Shown: positions 12,267-23,611, numbered from the stretch's first letter. The stretch: DNA of 30,000 nt from Cryptococcus deneoformans JEC21 (GCF_000091045.1 NC_006670.1:1570701-1600700), one strand, 5' to 3'. Notes: generated by a model from the sequence alone, not told the origin. Translations and numbers: made by a program.

Positions 12267-13423
12267 CTACCGATGACAATCACTCCCATTTATAGCAGTT
12301 GGATAGCTGTAATCTTCGACCACACCACTAGACTGATTGTTCATTAAAACAGAAGGTGGCCAAAAAGAGTAGCAAGCATTGCTGCAAGAGGAACATTGAA
12401 TGTTCTGGCTCGATAACTCTGATGCGTTGTTGCACGTTTGGCTCATAATCAAAAGTTTACCTTTAAGCTCCATGACCTCCTTGTATTGCTGGGAGAGTTG
12501 ATCGGTTAGCATTGTGTTCTTCTCAATCATTTGGTCAAGTTGTGTTGACAACTCCTCGTTGTTAGATTGAAGACTCTCATTCTCCGTTTCGAGAGTTCTC
12601 ATCTTATCTTCTTTCCGTTTTCGAGATTCCAATGCCGTTTTCCTGTCTATAAGTCCGCTTGAGCACTCGTATCTTCGTAGGCGACTTCAAAAAATTTGTA
12701 AAGACTCACTGCGAAGGGCACGAATTCGGTTCTGCATCTCTCGGGTTCGGCTACTGCGATCTATCATTAGAAGCTCATCCAACCCCATGTCGGGGATTAA
12801 CTTCTCCGTTTTGTGGCCGTCGAGGACTGATAAAACAAGATCCTCGTTGCCATTGCTGCTGTTAAACCTTTCAAATCTAGAAAGATCGGCAGACCTTCTT
12901 GTTGGTTCCTTGGTGACTTGAGAAGTCTTCTGAGGCATTCTATGAGTGCTTTCTTCTTTGACACCGCCGTTCCACTTATCATCTGTGACCTCCCGGATTG
13001 TCCCCATGGACGAAGGGGACGCCTCATAAGTTTGTACGGGGGAAAAATGCCTTGAAGGGGGTCCGTCAAAGGGTAAGAATTCAGAAGGGCAGGAGGTGTA
13101 GGAAGTGGTCTTCGGCTCTGTCATATACACTTCAGTCGGAAAGGATTGCTGCTTTGCGTATTGTAGAGCAGGGTGGGCAGAGAATGTAAATAACTAATGT
13201 CTGAAAGTCGCAATGGCTATTTACTGAAAAAACTCACTGTCTTACAGCCCCACCAACGGCTATTACAGCTTTCCTCATTCGCGCTTAGATTAGTTCCATC
13301 GAAGGCACCATTTACTGGATTTATTGCAAGATCATCGTAGACATAGTCTGACGAATATAGGTTAAGATGGGATGAGGTTGGTGGAACTGAGGAATTAGAA
13401 TAGAACCCGACGAAAGACGACAT
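12267..13423 (-). CDS. bZIP transcription factor with a C-terminal cysteine cluster
   Basis: Exons 13423-13238, 13193-12710 and 12646-12267 give 349 aa. The bZIP basic region lies at residues about 210-236 with the diagnostic N-x7-R element NRKTALESR (224-232), assembled exactly across the 12647-12709 intron, which supports the splice. A leucine zipper follows with heptad residues L243, L250, L257, M264 and L271. Thus it should bind DNA as a dimer in the nucleus. The spacing and the following RKRKEDK are closer to ATF/XBP1-like than to YAP-type proteins (which carry NxxAQxxFR), but no orthologue can be named. The C-terminal tail has C296, C309, C312 and C316. The N-terminal 200 residues are Ser/Pro-rich and lack a recognised domain. 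The start is the first ATG in frame (13423); an upstream TTG continuation is not a start. Confidence 0.85.
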
Positions 13424-13734
13424 GTTGCGTGCCGCCAAAAGAATAGAAAGGAGGATACGTTATCAATACTTAGTTATGTAGGGTGGTCTTGTGCTGAGAG
13501 CTTGATTGATGGGACTCTGGCAAGTTAATTATGATAGTAGCAATAACCGACGGTTTTTCGTTGCGTAGTAGCACGACAATGTTTGTTGCACGATGAGGAA
13601 GACAGTAGTTGATAATCGACCGGTGATGAACTGCGTTCTGATGAAGGGGGATGTTTTAAGGTGTTTTGAGGAAGGACAGATGGAAGTTGACGATAATGAT
13701 TGTAGAGGAGGCGATGGAGGCAGAAAGTAGCTTG

Positions 13735-13752
13735 CTAGTTGGTTAAAAACAT
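13735..13752 (-). promoter_or_regulatory. Five-codon upstream ORF in the presumed bZIP leader
   Basis: On the minus strand an ATG at 13752 is followed after four further codons by TAG (peptide MFLTN). It is the only ATG I see between 13797 and the bZIP start at 13423, about 310 bases upstream of it. If the mRNA starts upstream of it, it could tune translation, as uORFs do for several fungal bZIP genes; that role is inference. Confidence 0.35.
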
Positions 13753-13797
13753 ACAAAGAAGAAGGGCCTCGAGGAGGGACGGAGTTCAAGCAGCACA

Positions 13798-13880
13798 CTG
13801 CACGACGCCACGGCTGACTGGCTTCTCATCACGCACGTCGAAGGTCTGTTCTTCTTTTCATTCAGCTAGTACGTACTTAC
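13798..13880 (-). other. Possible 5'-UTR intron upstream of the bZIP gene
   Basis: On the minus strand a perfect GTAAGT donor starts at 13880 and a GTGCAG acceptor ends at 13798, an 83-base interval. No coding frame tests it, so it rests only on splice consensus. If real, transcription of the bZIP gene starts beyond 13.88 kb. Confidence 0.25.
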
Positions 13881-14876
13881 CTTTCTTTTCTGCTACTCAC
13901 TAAGGAAGGCACATGATTTAAGATTCATTCTGCTCTACTCGTGCACCTGTCTATCAAACATAACAAAGGTTACATCTAACGTCTGTGTTGGAAGAATAAT
14001 GTGCCATAATAAAGGACCATCATGGGCAGTTCTGCTGTCTTTCCTATCATTACGAGTATTATGCGAACAAGCAACGAACAACGCAGTAGATTCAACAACG
14101 AGGGGGAAACAACACTGGATGGAATTTCCTCTTCCTTCAAATAACGAAATAAAGTCCATAGCTCATTTTCAGCAAGTATCAAAACCTTGCAAAAAACTAT
14201 CATCACATTCCAAGAACTATGAAGAAAACGTGGACCACCACCACCAAATGCATCAAGGAACATCATACAAAAGGTGGTGGTATGTTATCATTTATGCAGG
14301 GCACTATAATAATTTGGCCTGACTTTATATAAGGCTTTTTCAAAAGAAGGGATTTTAATGGATTTCGTATTATTGTTTTCACCCCCTAAATACCTAGAGG
14401 CACTCGACGTACACCCTCCGTCTGCTCGCAACGATATTGAATTGGCAAAGTAGAGTAGACAAAAGATAAAACAACATTTTTTTGAGCAGCGGCCTTGTTG
14501 CTTTTGTTCAATAATCACAATCGTACAATCAGACGTATGCACAAATGACATCGCCGCAAGAAGCAATTACTTACACGTAGACGATGCTATTTGACCTGCT
14601 TGTATTGTAGTATTGTTATAGTATAATAAGCAAGATAATAATAATGAACGGAAGTTGAAAATGATGATGGCGGCATGATAAAGGAAAATTAAAAACACTC
14701 GAGCTGCACTGCTATAGCACTTTGTAGCCGCAAGAAAAAAAATCTCCAAAGCCTTTTCGGGGTATCTTCAAGAGTTTCAAGGTATAGGTATGTCGTCCAG
14801 TCTATCGTTCATCCAAACCTGATGCCCCCCCCACCCCCCTGCACGACCTTCATCCAAATTGCTCAAGTTCCTGTAC

Positions 14877-17450
14877 CTAATCCCCCCATTCCAGCCATTC
14901 CCCATAAGCATTTGGCCTCTCTCCCCTCAAAAATCCTTCAAAGCTCCTCTTGAGTACAGTTGACCAACTCAAATCAAGCTCATCATCCATGTCCTCCCTG
15001 CTCGTGACATCACCGTCACCTTCAACGCCCTCTTGACTAGGATCGAGGACACTGCGAGGCTCGACATCGTCACCGACAAGGTGGGAAGCTTGGTCGGAGG
15101 ATGAAGAACGCGCGGCATCACGCAAAGCTCTTTCGCCTTTGATGAATCGATGACCGAGATCTGGAAAGTTGCGCGAGGGGTCAAAGGGCAGCCACCTATA
15201 ATAAAAACCATACAGTCAGCTTAGCCCATCTTGAACTGCAAGAGAGAAGATTACCAGAAATTATGGAAGTGATAGGAGAATGCACCCCTGAAAAACCCAT
15301 CGAACCCTAATGGCTGAGGACCAGCGGTGTCAAACTTGTCATTGGAGAAGAAGACGGAGAATCTAGATTATCCTTAGCTCTCACCTAACGTTGTAAAAGG
15401 TTGCTGCGACTCACTCTGGGAAGTACGGGAACGGCGGCCTATCTCTTTGGTATCTTTCCATGTTCAACCAAGCCGGGTCAAACAACGCATCGGGCACTCT
15501 GAATAGAAGCTTTTCCAATCCGGCATCTTTCAGATACCTCGATACCGTCATGGGGTGGAAATCTAGTCCGTTCTCCAAAGCCGTCTTGAACAAGAACGTG
15601 CTGAGAGCGGAGCCTTTGTGGAGCTTGAGTACTGCAGTGTTGTATTTTTCGTGCCATGACCAGCGGTAGGCAAACTGGCCTCGGTAGTTCCACAGTTCTT
15701 CCCAATCACGAAGGAAGATGGTATCAGCGTCGAGATAGATACCGCCAAATCTATGAGTTACGATAAATCGTGCCATGTCGGAGAGGATGACGGACAAACG
15801 GTCATAGTCCGATTCTGAGGAGGAGCCAACTTTTTCGAAAAGGCCACCCTTCTTTTTGGGAGAGGCAGTTTTGCCTGATTCGTCTTCGATTTCTTCATTG
15901 ACTTCGTCCTCGGTCTTTCCCATTGGATCGCCATACGTATTTCCGCCCGAGTTGAAGATGGGCATTTTTCGCCAGTGATCCTTAAGTTCAGCCACACCAT
16001 CCAGCTGTTCAGTGGTGTTCCACATCTTGAATTTGACAACGTCCCTAAATCTGTCATGCAAGAAAGGCGCAGACCATGGGTTTGTAGCCAACTGCTCGTA
16101 CATTTCTCTTTTAGCTGAAGGATTGGGTACGGCAGCAGCAGGACCAGGGTTGATCCACAACCAGAGTTGAGGTCGACAAGTCCCGCGAACGACGCTTGCA
16201 GTATCAGACACTGCATCCACTGGCTTGTCGAGCCCAAGGTTCTGAGTAAAGAGGAAGGACATGACAGCCATGTATGGCTTATCTGTGAACGGTCCTGTCC
16301 AGAATATGTGGAATATCCTGGGGTGCAAAGGATCACAAGCGTCACGGGAGTCGAAACTTGCTGGGATATCGTAGGGATCGGGAAGGATAAGAGGGGTTTT
16401 GGATCGGCCGGTCGATTGCTTAAGGTTGCGAGGCATCATGGAGAGAGATTGGGAAGGAGTGGATTCCTCATAATAGAGCTGTTTATACTGAGTCAAATAG
16501 TTGCCTCTTCGCACCCGTTTGCCGATGTCAAGACCTCCTCCAATCCTCAGGAATTCCAAACAATCTCGCACGTACTAGTTTGATAAGCTTCACCTTGATA
16601 AAACGAGAAACAACTCACCTTGTTGGTGCCAAGATCGCACTTTTCCAACACTAAGTCCAGATCCAAGATGGACCCCGGCATAGGCCTTGCCGGGAATCCA
16701 GGCTGACTTTCTCGCATATCCCATACAGACAGATAATGTCGCTCGGGGCCGTTTCCAGCCAAATGGGCGGAAGGGAATTTGTCTGCACGGTTTTGATATG
16801 CGACTAAAGGGGTTGGGGACGATGGGGAAGGGAGGAGTGTCGCGGGTACGACAGGGTTTTTGAGGGAGGGATAAAGCGGGAGATGGTCGGGAGCTAAGCA
16901 GCAAGTCAGCATGTGGAAAGGGAAAAAGTACTGATGGCATACGATGTTCGATACTCGGATAGTGCCCACTCAAGATCTCCCATTCCCATACCATCGCTGC
17001 CTCTTCCGGTGTAATGACCATTGTATCTGGGTCCACAAACGGAGGAGACCACGTTCTTTCACCCTGTCTTGTTTTTCTGAACCCAAGAAGGAAGAAGCCC
17101 ACGACTACACTGAAGACGAGTAGCAAAAGGACACGAATGGGAGAATTGAGGCGCGGAATACGGGCGTAGAGGCGAGGTGGAATGGGAAGGTAGACTTTGA
17201 GATGGCGAGTTCTGGGCTTTGCGTGATAGGGTCTTGGGGATCCTAGGGATGAGCCCGAGGAGAGGGAGTGAGAGTCGGATGGGTGGCCAAAAGGAAGGCG
17301 GAGGGGGATGTAAAGGGTGGTGAACCATCTAGAATATGCAGAGGGGCCAGAGAGGCCGAAGCGGCGGTCGTCGTCCCATGCTGAGGTGGGGAGGGGTGAG
17401 CGGCGTGGTTTTGCAGGGTTGTGCCGCTTGATCTGGCCGAAGAGCGACAT
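14877..17450 (-). CDS. GT32-like type II membrane glycosyltransferase (DXD sugar-binding motif)
   Basis: Exons 17450-16943, 16893-16619, 16574-15415, 15362-15255 and 15195-14877 give 789 aa. A basic, proline-rich cytosolic N-terminus of about 100 residues precedes one hydrophobic segment (RVLLLLVFSVVVGFFLLGF, about residues 103-123), giving a type II Golgi/ER topology. In the lumenal part, PRIFHIFWTGPF resembles the start of Och1/GT32-type catalytic domains. The core MARFIVTHRFGGIYLDADTI contains the DXD metal/nucleotide-sugar motif (about D543-A-D545). The later FHNFWWLPFDPSRNFPD block is also family-like. An acidic/Ser insertion (about residues 480-510) sits just before the core. Likely role is glycan addition in the secretory pathway; donor and acceptor are unknown. 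It lies 212 bases downstream of the SOF1 stop on the same strand. Confidence 0.85.
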
Positions 17451-17662
17451 GCGGGCGATATGGATGAGTGGATAAGAGGATAGTGGATGAGAGGGCAAAA
17501 AGACAAGATGGACAAGAGAATGACTGGATGAGATGGGACCAGAAACTGAAACACGCAGCAGGACAGCCCGCCTGGCGCACCCACTCAGATCCGGACACCA
17601 CGCCATATATACTGCACATACATCACACCACCTATGAACACATTCTATATACCACGCCCCCC

Positions 17663-19390
17663 CTACCGCTGCTCCACAACCACAGTCTCTGCACAGCGTC
17701 AGCACACATCCCACCACCACAACAGCCAACTCACTCTTCCTCTCCGCCTTCGGCTTCTCCCGCCCAGCACGTGAGTGCTTCCGCCTCCTGTCCTCCTTGA
17801 TATTCCGCGCCTCTATCATTTCCCTCTTCAGCTTTGTGGCATTGTGGATGCTCTGCGGCACATGCCTCCTCTCCTTGACTTCCCTGACTCCCTTCTCCCG
17901 GGCGTATCTCTCCACCAATTTTTGTCGATACTCAATAGCTTGACGCTCCTTGGTCGAAACAGGGCCGAGTTTCTTGGACGCATCCGATTTCCATATGCGC
18001 ACATTGCCATCATCCGACGCGGAGAGAACAAAGTCGGCAGTGGGAGTGTAGCTGACGTCAAATACTCTGCAGTAATTATTAGGATACGTCCATATAAAAT
18101 GCAAATCACGTCAAACTTGAACTTACCTCTGCATCCGCTTGGTGTGGTAAACGTCCCTTGACTTGCCTTCCTCTCTGTTCCATAACCGCACAGTTCTGTC
18201 ATAGGACCCAGAGACAAATCCCTCACCCGTCGGGCTCCAGTCGCATCCCATGACACCACCGACGTGGCCCTTGTAAATTTGGTTAGGAGTTTCCAGGTTA
18301 CGAATGTCAAACGTGTAGAGGTTGTGATCCTCTGAGCCAAGAAGAAGAAGGGTGGGGAGAGTGGGACACCACGAGAGGCAATTGGACGTGAACTGCGTAT
18401 TGCTAAGCACGAATCCCTCCGCAATGAATGAAGGAAAATATTACCCACCTGGGTAACAATACGTCTCTCGGCCTTGCCCGTTCGGATATCGTACAAACAC
18501 ATTGTTCTGTCATTACCCACACTTGCCAGCACACTAGTCTCGCTCTGATTGAACTTGACGCCAGACACTGTCTCCATTGAGCTTCCAAACTGAAGTGTAC
18601 TTAATGGTGCCGTCCTCTGCTCGTCCCAGATCTGCACAGTGTTTGAAGCAGTAGCAAATACCGCATCTGTACGGTGATGATCGATGCCGTTTAAACCGTT
18701 CTTGGATGTAAAAGTCATCGTGGGCTCAAGATTTTGCCCCAACGCATCCCTCTTTGCCGAATCAAGCGACAAGCCTCCGCCTTCCTCCTCATCATACCCG
18801 CTTTCTCCAATCGCTCCGGCCTGGTCCAAAAATCCACTTCCTTCACCTTGTCCAAGACCAAACTCATTGCCCTGAAAAGCATCCTTGTCTCTCAAACCAG
18901 GGGCAAACGCCTCGCTTCGCCAAAGTTTGATGGTGCCGTCAAGTTTGCCGCAGGTGATCAGTCCTCGCCGACGGTCTTGCGCCTCAGACGTCCAGCATAT
19001 ACCACTGACCATACCCCTATGGGCTCCTGGGATTTTGAGCAATGGTCTCCTCAAGCCCAAGGAATGTACAATGACTTCGCCATCGCCACCACCACCGGCA
19101 ACAACGCCGGCCCGTCTCGAGTCTTTACCCAGACAGTAGACACCGTCCTGATGACCACCAAGAGCGTCAACAAAAGGCTTGGCAAACATGCGCTCCATCT
19201 TTACGGCAGTGACGGCACGTGTGTATTCTCTTGGCTTTGCAAAAGGATGGAGATGAGGCGCGAGGTTGTGCGACAGAGGATGGGGAGCAGAGGAGGAAGA
19301 GGGAAGATGATCGTCCAGGGAGCGAGAGATGGTTTTTATTTTCTAGAAGTGGGTGAGAATGGGCTGTTAGGAAAGGTTTGAACTTACCAT
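17663..19390 (-). CDS. SOF1: Sof1 WD40-repeat protein of the SSU processome (DCAF13 homologue)
   Basis: Nucleolar U3-snoRNP-associated protein required for 18S rRNA processing. Exons 19390-19388, 19342-18449, 18392-18127, 18066-17735 and 17688-17663 give 506 aa. The first exon is the ATG alone, spliced to KIKTISRSLDDH, which matches the yeast start MKIKTIKRSADDY. Family signatures follow: KMERMFAKPFVDALGGHQDGV, WD repeats (GTIKLW, NTVQIWDEQRTAPL, DRTVRLWN, GNVRIWKSD), GSEDHNLYTFDIRNL, and the Sof1-specific C-terminal domain with KERQAIEYRQKLVERYA and VPQSIHNATKLKREM. The last intron (17689-17734) ends translation shortly after KAERKK, with a TVVVEQR tail. Without it the frame stays open into the glycosyltransferase gene. 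It is divergent from SSL2 across 238 bases. Confidence 0.93.
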
Positions 19391-19485
19391 TTTGGCGGTT
19401 GTCTTCTGAAATGTCTTTGGAGAGATGACTTTGGGCGAGGGATGAACCAAAAATCTCCCTCTTTCAAAACAGTCGAATAACTGAA

Positions 19486-19493
19486 TTACGTAA
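19486..19493. promoter_or_regulatory. TTACGTAA palindrome in the SOF1-SSL2 bidirectional promoter
   Basis: A perfect 8-base palindrome TTACGTAA lies 136 bases before the SSL2 ATG and 96 bases from the SOF1 ATG. This sequence is a known binding site of several fungal bZIP factors (Yap-type/CREB-like). Whether a bZIP binds here is unknown. Confidence 0.35.
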
Positions 19494-19628
19494 CATTTTG
19501 CCACCGCCGGCAATCTCAACAGCTAATAATGCAGCAGTCCGTCACTTTGCTCCGTAAGCCGTCCTTCTTTGCTTTCTTTCCTCTCTTCTTTCTTTGTTCT
19601 TCATTTATCGCCTTTTCTCTTCTCCGAA

Positions 19629-22600
19629 ATGAGCGAACCATCTTCTCCAGCTTCATCCCTCGATTTCTTTGAGTCGGACGCTTCAGCAGACTCCGACTAC
19701 GATGAAGCACCACGCCGCACTCGGAAGCAGCCTTCCAAGAAATATGGAGCCCGGCACGGTACATCCACTCCCACAGCTTCAGGCTCAGGCTCTGGTACAA
19801 AAATTAAGATAAACTTGTCCTCTCTCCAACGACGGGCAGTGGAGGGCAATACCGCTGTTGAGCAGGAAGAAGAAGGAGACGAGGATGAAGAAGGGTATTT
19901 TGATGGTTTAATTGGTAAACGAGGAGTGGATCTTTCAGGCCAAACGCTGAAAGGTGATCATTCTTTGAGACCGCTTTGGGTAGATGACCGCGGTAATATG
20001 TGGGTACATGAGTCCTTGGATCCGACACAGCAAGTCATTGCTGACCATGTCTGGACAGTATTGTTGAGGCCTTTGCTCCCTTTGCAAAGCAAGCGCAAGA
20101 TTTCCTGGTTGCCATTTCCGAGCCAGTATCTCGGTGAGTCATCCGTATGACTTAAGTTTACCTGTTCATCGTGCTGACAAAGGATATAGGCCCGCCCTTA
20201 TACATGAATACCGCATAACCAAGCCTTCTTTACATTCTGCCATGTCAATTGGTCTTGAGACCAAGGTCATCATTGAGGTCCTCTCTCGTCTGAGCAAGAC
20301 ACCCCTTTCACCGCGACTTGTCGCGCGAATAGAAGAATGGACCGCATCGTTTGGTAAAGTCCGGCTTGTATTGAAGGACAACCGATACTTCCTTGAAACG
20401 AGTGTCCCCGAATTCTTGCAAAAACTGATGAACGATGAAGTCATCAAGGAATGCATGGTGCATCGTGAAGAGGAAACAGGTCCTACTGTATTTGGAGCGG
20501 AGGAAGGTGCTCGTCCACGACGAGACTTTGCCATTCCTGGGACAGAAGAAGCTCGAAGACGAGAGAGGGGTGAAGATGCCGAACAGACTCGTGAGAATGA
20601 TGCTGTCTTGGGTGCAGTGATTGGGATTAGCGAGGCGGATGAGATGGATGATGAAGATGACAAAGTTCATTCGTTTGAGGTGTCTGGCGAGCGGATGGAG
20701 GATGTTCGAAGACGGTGCAAGGATATCGATCTTCCTGCATTGGAAGAGTACGATTTCAGAAATGACACGATCAATCCCAATCTCGATATACAGTTGAAGC
20801 CCATGACAGTCATCAGGCCGTATCAGGAGATGAGTCTAGCCAAAATGTTTGGTAACGGTAGAGCCAGGTCAGGTATCATTGTCTTACCTTGTGGAGCGGG
20901 AAAAACGCTGGTGGGCATAACTGCGGCATGTACGATCAAGAAGAGCGCGTTGGTGCTCTGTACTTCTGCGTTGGTTTGTTTTTCTTTTCTCGTTGCGCAA
21001 ACCTCTGACGTTATACGGGTAGTGTATCGGTAGCCCAATGGAAGCAACAATTCCTTCACTTCTCCAACATATCGGAACGACAGATCTGTGCCTTCACCCA
21101 GGGCGAAAAAGAAATGTTCAGTACGTCGGCGGGCATCGTCATCTCAACCTACTCCATGATTGCCAAAACTGGCAAGCGAGCGCATGATGCGGAAAAGATG
21201 ATGCAGTTCCTTCGGTCCAGGGAATGGGGATTTTTACTGTTGGATGAAGTGCATGTGACTCCGGCGGATATGTTCAGAAAATGTATCAATAATTTCAAAG
21301 TGCATGCCAAGTTGGGTCTCACTGGTGAGTCTTTGCGGTTCAGTGGATTGACATTGATATGGAGACTAACGTGAAAAAATAGCAACGCTGGTAAGGGAGG
21401 ATGATAGGATTGGGGATTTGGGATACTTGATTGGTCCAAAGTTGTACGAAGCCAATTGGATGGATCTCGCTAAAAATGGCCATATTGCCACTGTCCAGGT
21501 ATGTTTCGTTGCCCAATTTTTTTTTGGTCTATACACTACTGAGCAGGACGTTTTTTTTTAGTGTGCCGAAGTTTGGTGCCCCATGACTCCAGAATTTTAT
21601 CGCGAATATTTACGGAATCCTTCTCGCAAACGCATCCTTTTGCACGCCATGAACCCGAACAAGATTCAAGCATGTCAGTTCTTGATCAACTATCATGAGA
21701 GCCGAGGCGACAAGGTGATCGTATTTTCCGACAATGTGTTTGCACTCGAGGTGAGTTGTTTTGGGCTCGAGAAAATCTTGGTTTGTACTGACGGGACGAA
21801 TAGGCGTACGCCAAAAAGTTGGGCAAGTCTTTTATTCACGGCGGGACGCCTGAAGGCGAACGGTTGCGGATTCTTTCGCGATTCCAACACGACCCCCAGC
21901 TGAACACCATCTTCCTCTCCAAGGTCGGTGATACTTCTATCGACTTGCCTGAAGCTACTTGCTTGATCCAAATATCTTCCCATTTTGGTTCTCGACGACA
22001 AGAAGCTCAGCGATTGGGTAGGATTCTGAGGGCAAAGCGAAGAAATGACGAGGGTTTCAACGCCTTTTTTTATTCGCTTGTTTCCAAAGATACTCAGGAG
22101 ATGTTCTATTCCTCGAAGCGGCAAGGATTCTTGATTGACCAAGGTTACGCGTTCAAAGTGATCACCGAACTTCACGGTCTTCATAGCATGCCCAACCTCG
22201 TTTTCGCTTCCAAGGACGAACAGCTGTCATTGCTAGAGTCGGTACTGAACCAGGGTGATGCCGCGGCAGAGACGGCGGACCATTATATGAGGTTGAATGG
22301 GGGTAAGCATCTCAAGAGGATTGCGGGCGCTCAGCCGAGTACGAGTGGGACGACGGTGCAGAGGTTCATGGCACCGTTGGAGCATTTGAGTGGAGGGCAG
22401 AATATCAGTTATAGAGAACAGAACAAGAGTGTCAAGTGGGTTTTTTTTTCTTTTTCTTTTTTTTCCCCAAAATCTATATGATTACCGGAAAAGTGAGGAG
22501 CATATACTAATCAAGGATTTCATCTTTCCAGCAAGGAGTTATCGAGAGAAGTACGGCAGAATAAGAGGGCTGGGGGATCGAGTAGTGGGAAAGATAGCCA

Positions 22601-22667
22601 TTCGATTTTCAAAAAGAGAAAAACAGAATTGGCAGCGGCCAAGAAGCAGCGTGAGACGGGATTCTAA
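19629..22667 (+). CDS. SSL2: TFIIH translocase/helicase subunit XPB (Ssl2/Rad25)
   Basis: 3'-5' DNA translocase of TFIIH, needed for promoter opening and nucleotide excision repair. Exons 19629-19999, 20059-20133, 20190-20969, 21023-21324, 21383-21498, 21562-21750, 21804-22435 and 22532-22667 give 866 aa (yeast 843). An acidic N-terminal tail is followed by the XPB damage-recognition-type region ([40 protein letters not shown]). Helicase motifs: Walker A CGAGKT (about 383-388), DEVH (about 483-486), the XPB-specific RED motif in TLVREDDR (514-516) and motif [15 protein letters not shown] (about 676). The tail is Lys/Arg-rich. Splices at 20000 and 20970 (GTTGGT donor) were chosen because they alone restore GNIIVEAFAP and LCTSAVSVAQW. 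All key catalytic residues are present. Confidence 0.96.
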
Positions 22668-22768
22668 GCAGTAGGCATACTTATATTAAAAAAAGCGGTA
22701 TCCTTGTAGCAAGTAAAATACATGCAAACTCAATCTGTTGTACTCTTTTTTTTTTTTTTCTTCCTGTA

Positions 22769-23611
22769 TTACGATCCTGTGACCTCTCCGATATCCTCAT
22801 TCCACACTTTACCCCGCGGACTGTTGATCCAGTTTTTCATCATGTTTTTAATCTCTTCAGAATCGAGGTTGATAACGTTGGCGCCGTTATCACGGAGGAG
22901 TTGTTCCCCGCCCAAAAAATTTTCGTTTTCGGCGAGAACGACGGTACGGATTTTGTAGAGGATACAAGTTGCGGAGCACCTTGACGGAAGAATCAGCCTC
23001 ATCTTCCACTTTGCACAAAGTAGAATCACACAGAGGGAGAGAGGGAGTAACTTACATGATGCAAGGCGACAAGGTGGTGAACATTGCACACTCGCTTAAC
23101 AAGCCTTCTGGTACCCGTCCCAAGTTTTCGAGACAGTCCATCTCTCCATGTCGGACGTTGGACGAGAGCTGGACACGGTTGTTGTGTCCGCGGGAGATGA
23201 TACGGGAGGTAGGAAGGTGGACCAAAGCGGCGCTGGCGGTGGGGGGGGTAAGTGATGAGGATCAACGTGTTGTAGTAAGCAGACGAGGAAGGACGGGCTT
23301 ACCCGATGGGGATACCGCCCTCCGAAAGGCTCTTTAAGGCTTGTTCATGGGCACTATTTTAAATTGAGTGTGTTTTTTTCTGGTCAGCTTGTATCAATAC
23401 ATATATATATCTATATTTTTTGACTGCGTGCATCTTTCACTCTGCCACCGGTTGTTGTATGGGTATGGTTGAACCTGCCAAACGCTGTGATTGTAATCTC
23501 ACCCTTACTCTCGCTTATCTCGCCCGCCTGCCCAATGGGAATTAGAACGTACACGCTCATAAAGTGAGGATAGTCCTCTGGCTTGGCTGGTGATCCTTCT
23601 ACGGGGGACAT
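22769..23611 (-). CDS. FCY1: Cytosine deaminase
   Basis: Zinc enzyme converting cytosine to uracil in pyrimidine salvage; the family also converts 5-fluorocytosine to 5-fluorouracil. Exons 23611-23553, 23353-23303, 23232-23056 and 22979-22769 give 165 aa (yeast Fcy1 158). Zinc and catalytic residues are intact: H65 and E67 in RHGEMDCLEN, C94 and C97 in SPCIMC. Also family-typical are SEGGIPIGAALV, RGHNNRVQ, ENENFLGGE and the C-terminal WNEDIGE. The first intron (23354-23552, 199 bases) is unusually long; its GTACGT donor and TAG acceptor give FMSVAHEQALKSL, which fits the family helix, whereas the other donors nearby break the frame. The last intron uses an AAG acceptor at 22980. It converges with SSL2 (101 bases between stops) and is divergent from the CX3C gene (263 bases). 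Confidence 0.93.

Larger units (their letters stand above)
13424..14876. other. AT-rich gene-poor interval: bZIP leader/promoter and GT32-like 3' UTR
   Basis: This gap is 1453 bases long, by far the longest in the window apart from the 11.2-12.3 kb gap. The part next to 13423 probably carries the 5' leader of the leftward bZIP gene, and the part next to 14877 the 3' UTR of the glycosyltransferase. It is visibly AT-rich, with ATAATAATA-like tracts around 14600-14645 and a C-run at 14824-14840. Short ORFs of 60-107 codons occur on both strands (the longest starts with ATG at 13999, plus strand), but none shows a domain or intron pattern, so a coding gene is unsupported. A non-coding RNA cannot be excluded. 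Confidence 0.4.

Noticed and set aside
13999..14322. 107-codon ORF with a weak signal-peptide-like start (+)
   Set aside because: Several ORFs of similar length occur on both strands of this AT-rich gap, as expected by chance; composition is not like the coding exons here.
11208..14876. Transposon remnant or tRNA cluster in the two large gaps
   Set aside because: I saw no terminal repeats, transposase or reverse-transcriptase fragments, target duplications or cloverleaf-like sequences.
18734..19381. 215-codon ORF antisense to SOF1 (+)
   Set aside because: Shadow frame of conserved Sof1 coding sequence; its translation shows no family features.
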